Shown here piece after piece: positions 5,146 to 5,215 of a stretch of DNA of 5,215 nucleotides. Made by a program: the position numbers and the translations under genes. A model generated the notes under the pieces. The model saw only the letters and a program-made list of their open reading frames with translations, did no database searches and was not told the origin of the DNA. This stretch comes from an uncultured Verrucomicrobiota bacterium. Lineage in GTDB: Bacteria; Verrucomicrobiota; Verrucomicrobiia; Limisphaerales; UBA1096. The DNA is taken from positions 1-5,215 of the forward strand of contig CAJXAU010000152.1 in the NCBI GenBank assembly GCA_913050205.1, written 5' to 3'. Position 1 is the first letter of the stretch, and every line of letters starts with the position of its first letter.

Positions 5146-5215
5146 ATGCCTATTGCATCTCCCCAGCAGTACGCCGCGATGCTCGATGCCGCCCAGCAGG
5201 GCGACTACGCCTATC
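5146..5215 (+). CDS. fba: Class II fructose-bisphosphate aldolase, N-terminus only (3' partial)
   Basis: Only the first 23 codons are present, beginning MPIASPQQYAAML and continuing with DAAQQGDYAY. This closely resembles the N-terminus of the class II, zinc-dependent fructose-1,6-bisphosphate aldolases of the actinobacterial type (MPIATPEVYAEML-like starts), which cleave or form fructose 1,6-bisphosphate in glycolysis and gluconeogenesis in the cytoplasm. The metal-binding and catalytic residues lie beyond the window. The start is supported by the family resemblance from Met1. Only a weak GGA lies 9 bases upstream of the ATG. A candidate sigma-70 promoter and a short hairpin precede it. Confidence 0.8.
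   Translation, partial: MPIASPQQYAAMLDAAQQGDYAY

Noticed and set aside
1..5215. A hidden defence, phage or secondary-metabolism system
   Set aside because: The genes are unrelated housekeeping or accessory functions with no toxin, nuclease, integrase or modular cluster; the mazG-like enzyme alone is not sufficient evidence.

Overview
The window looks like chromosomal DNA from a moderately GC-rich Gram-negative bacterium. A 360-base stretch I counted by hand inside the flavoprotein gene is about 58% GC. Two lipobox signal peptides, a flavodoxin-less CysJ-like flavoprotein, a Gfo/Idh/MocA family gene, an ankyrin lipoprotein and an actinobacterial-style class II aldolase N-terminus, with mostly weak Shine-Dalgarno sequences, fit the Planctomycetota/Verrucomicrobiota group, with Verrucomicrobiota my best guess. 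This assignment is inference; there is no rRNA or marker gene in the window.

Layout. Positions 1-1080 (+) hold the 3' part of a membrane protein with a periplasmic coiled coil and two C-terminal zinc ribbons. It converges on, and overlaps by 7 bases, a minus-strand CysJ-like NADPH/FAD reductase (1074-2240). Upstream of that on the same strand, 70 bases away, is a Gfo/Idh/MocA-fold protein (2311-3333). A 227-base gap leads to a plus-strand low-GC small lipoprotein (3561-3995). It converges on a minus-strand pair: an ankyrin-repeat lipoprotein (4376-4972) and, 5 bases downstream, a MazG-like nucleotide pyrophosphohydrolase (4023-4370). A divergent 173-base intergenic region with candidate promoters in both directions separates the ankyrin gene from the start of a class II fructose-bisphosphate aldolase (5146 onward, cut by the window edge).

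How the genes relate. Most appear to be independent housekeeping or accessory functions. The ankyrin/mazG-like pair is the only close operon; the Gfo-like and CysJ-like genes may be co-transcribed. I see no CRISPR, RNA gene, insertion sequence, or phage or defence cluster.

The most unusual signal is a repeated palindrome, CGCTTGGCCAAGCG. It occurs three times exactly (two of them extended to the 16-base GCGCTTGGCCAAGCGC), and its TTGGCCAA core occurs six times, in genes and between them. One copy forms a 12-base tandem dimer between the divergent ankyrin and aldolase promoters. It behaves like a genome-wide iterated palindrome and deserves a whole-genome count.
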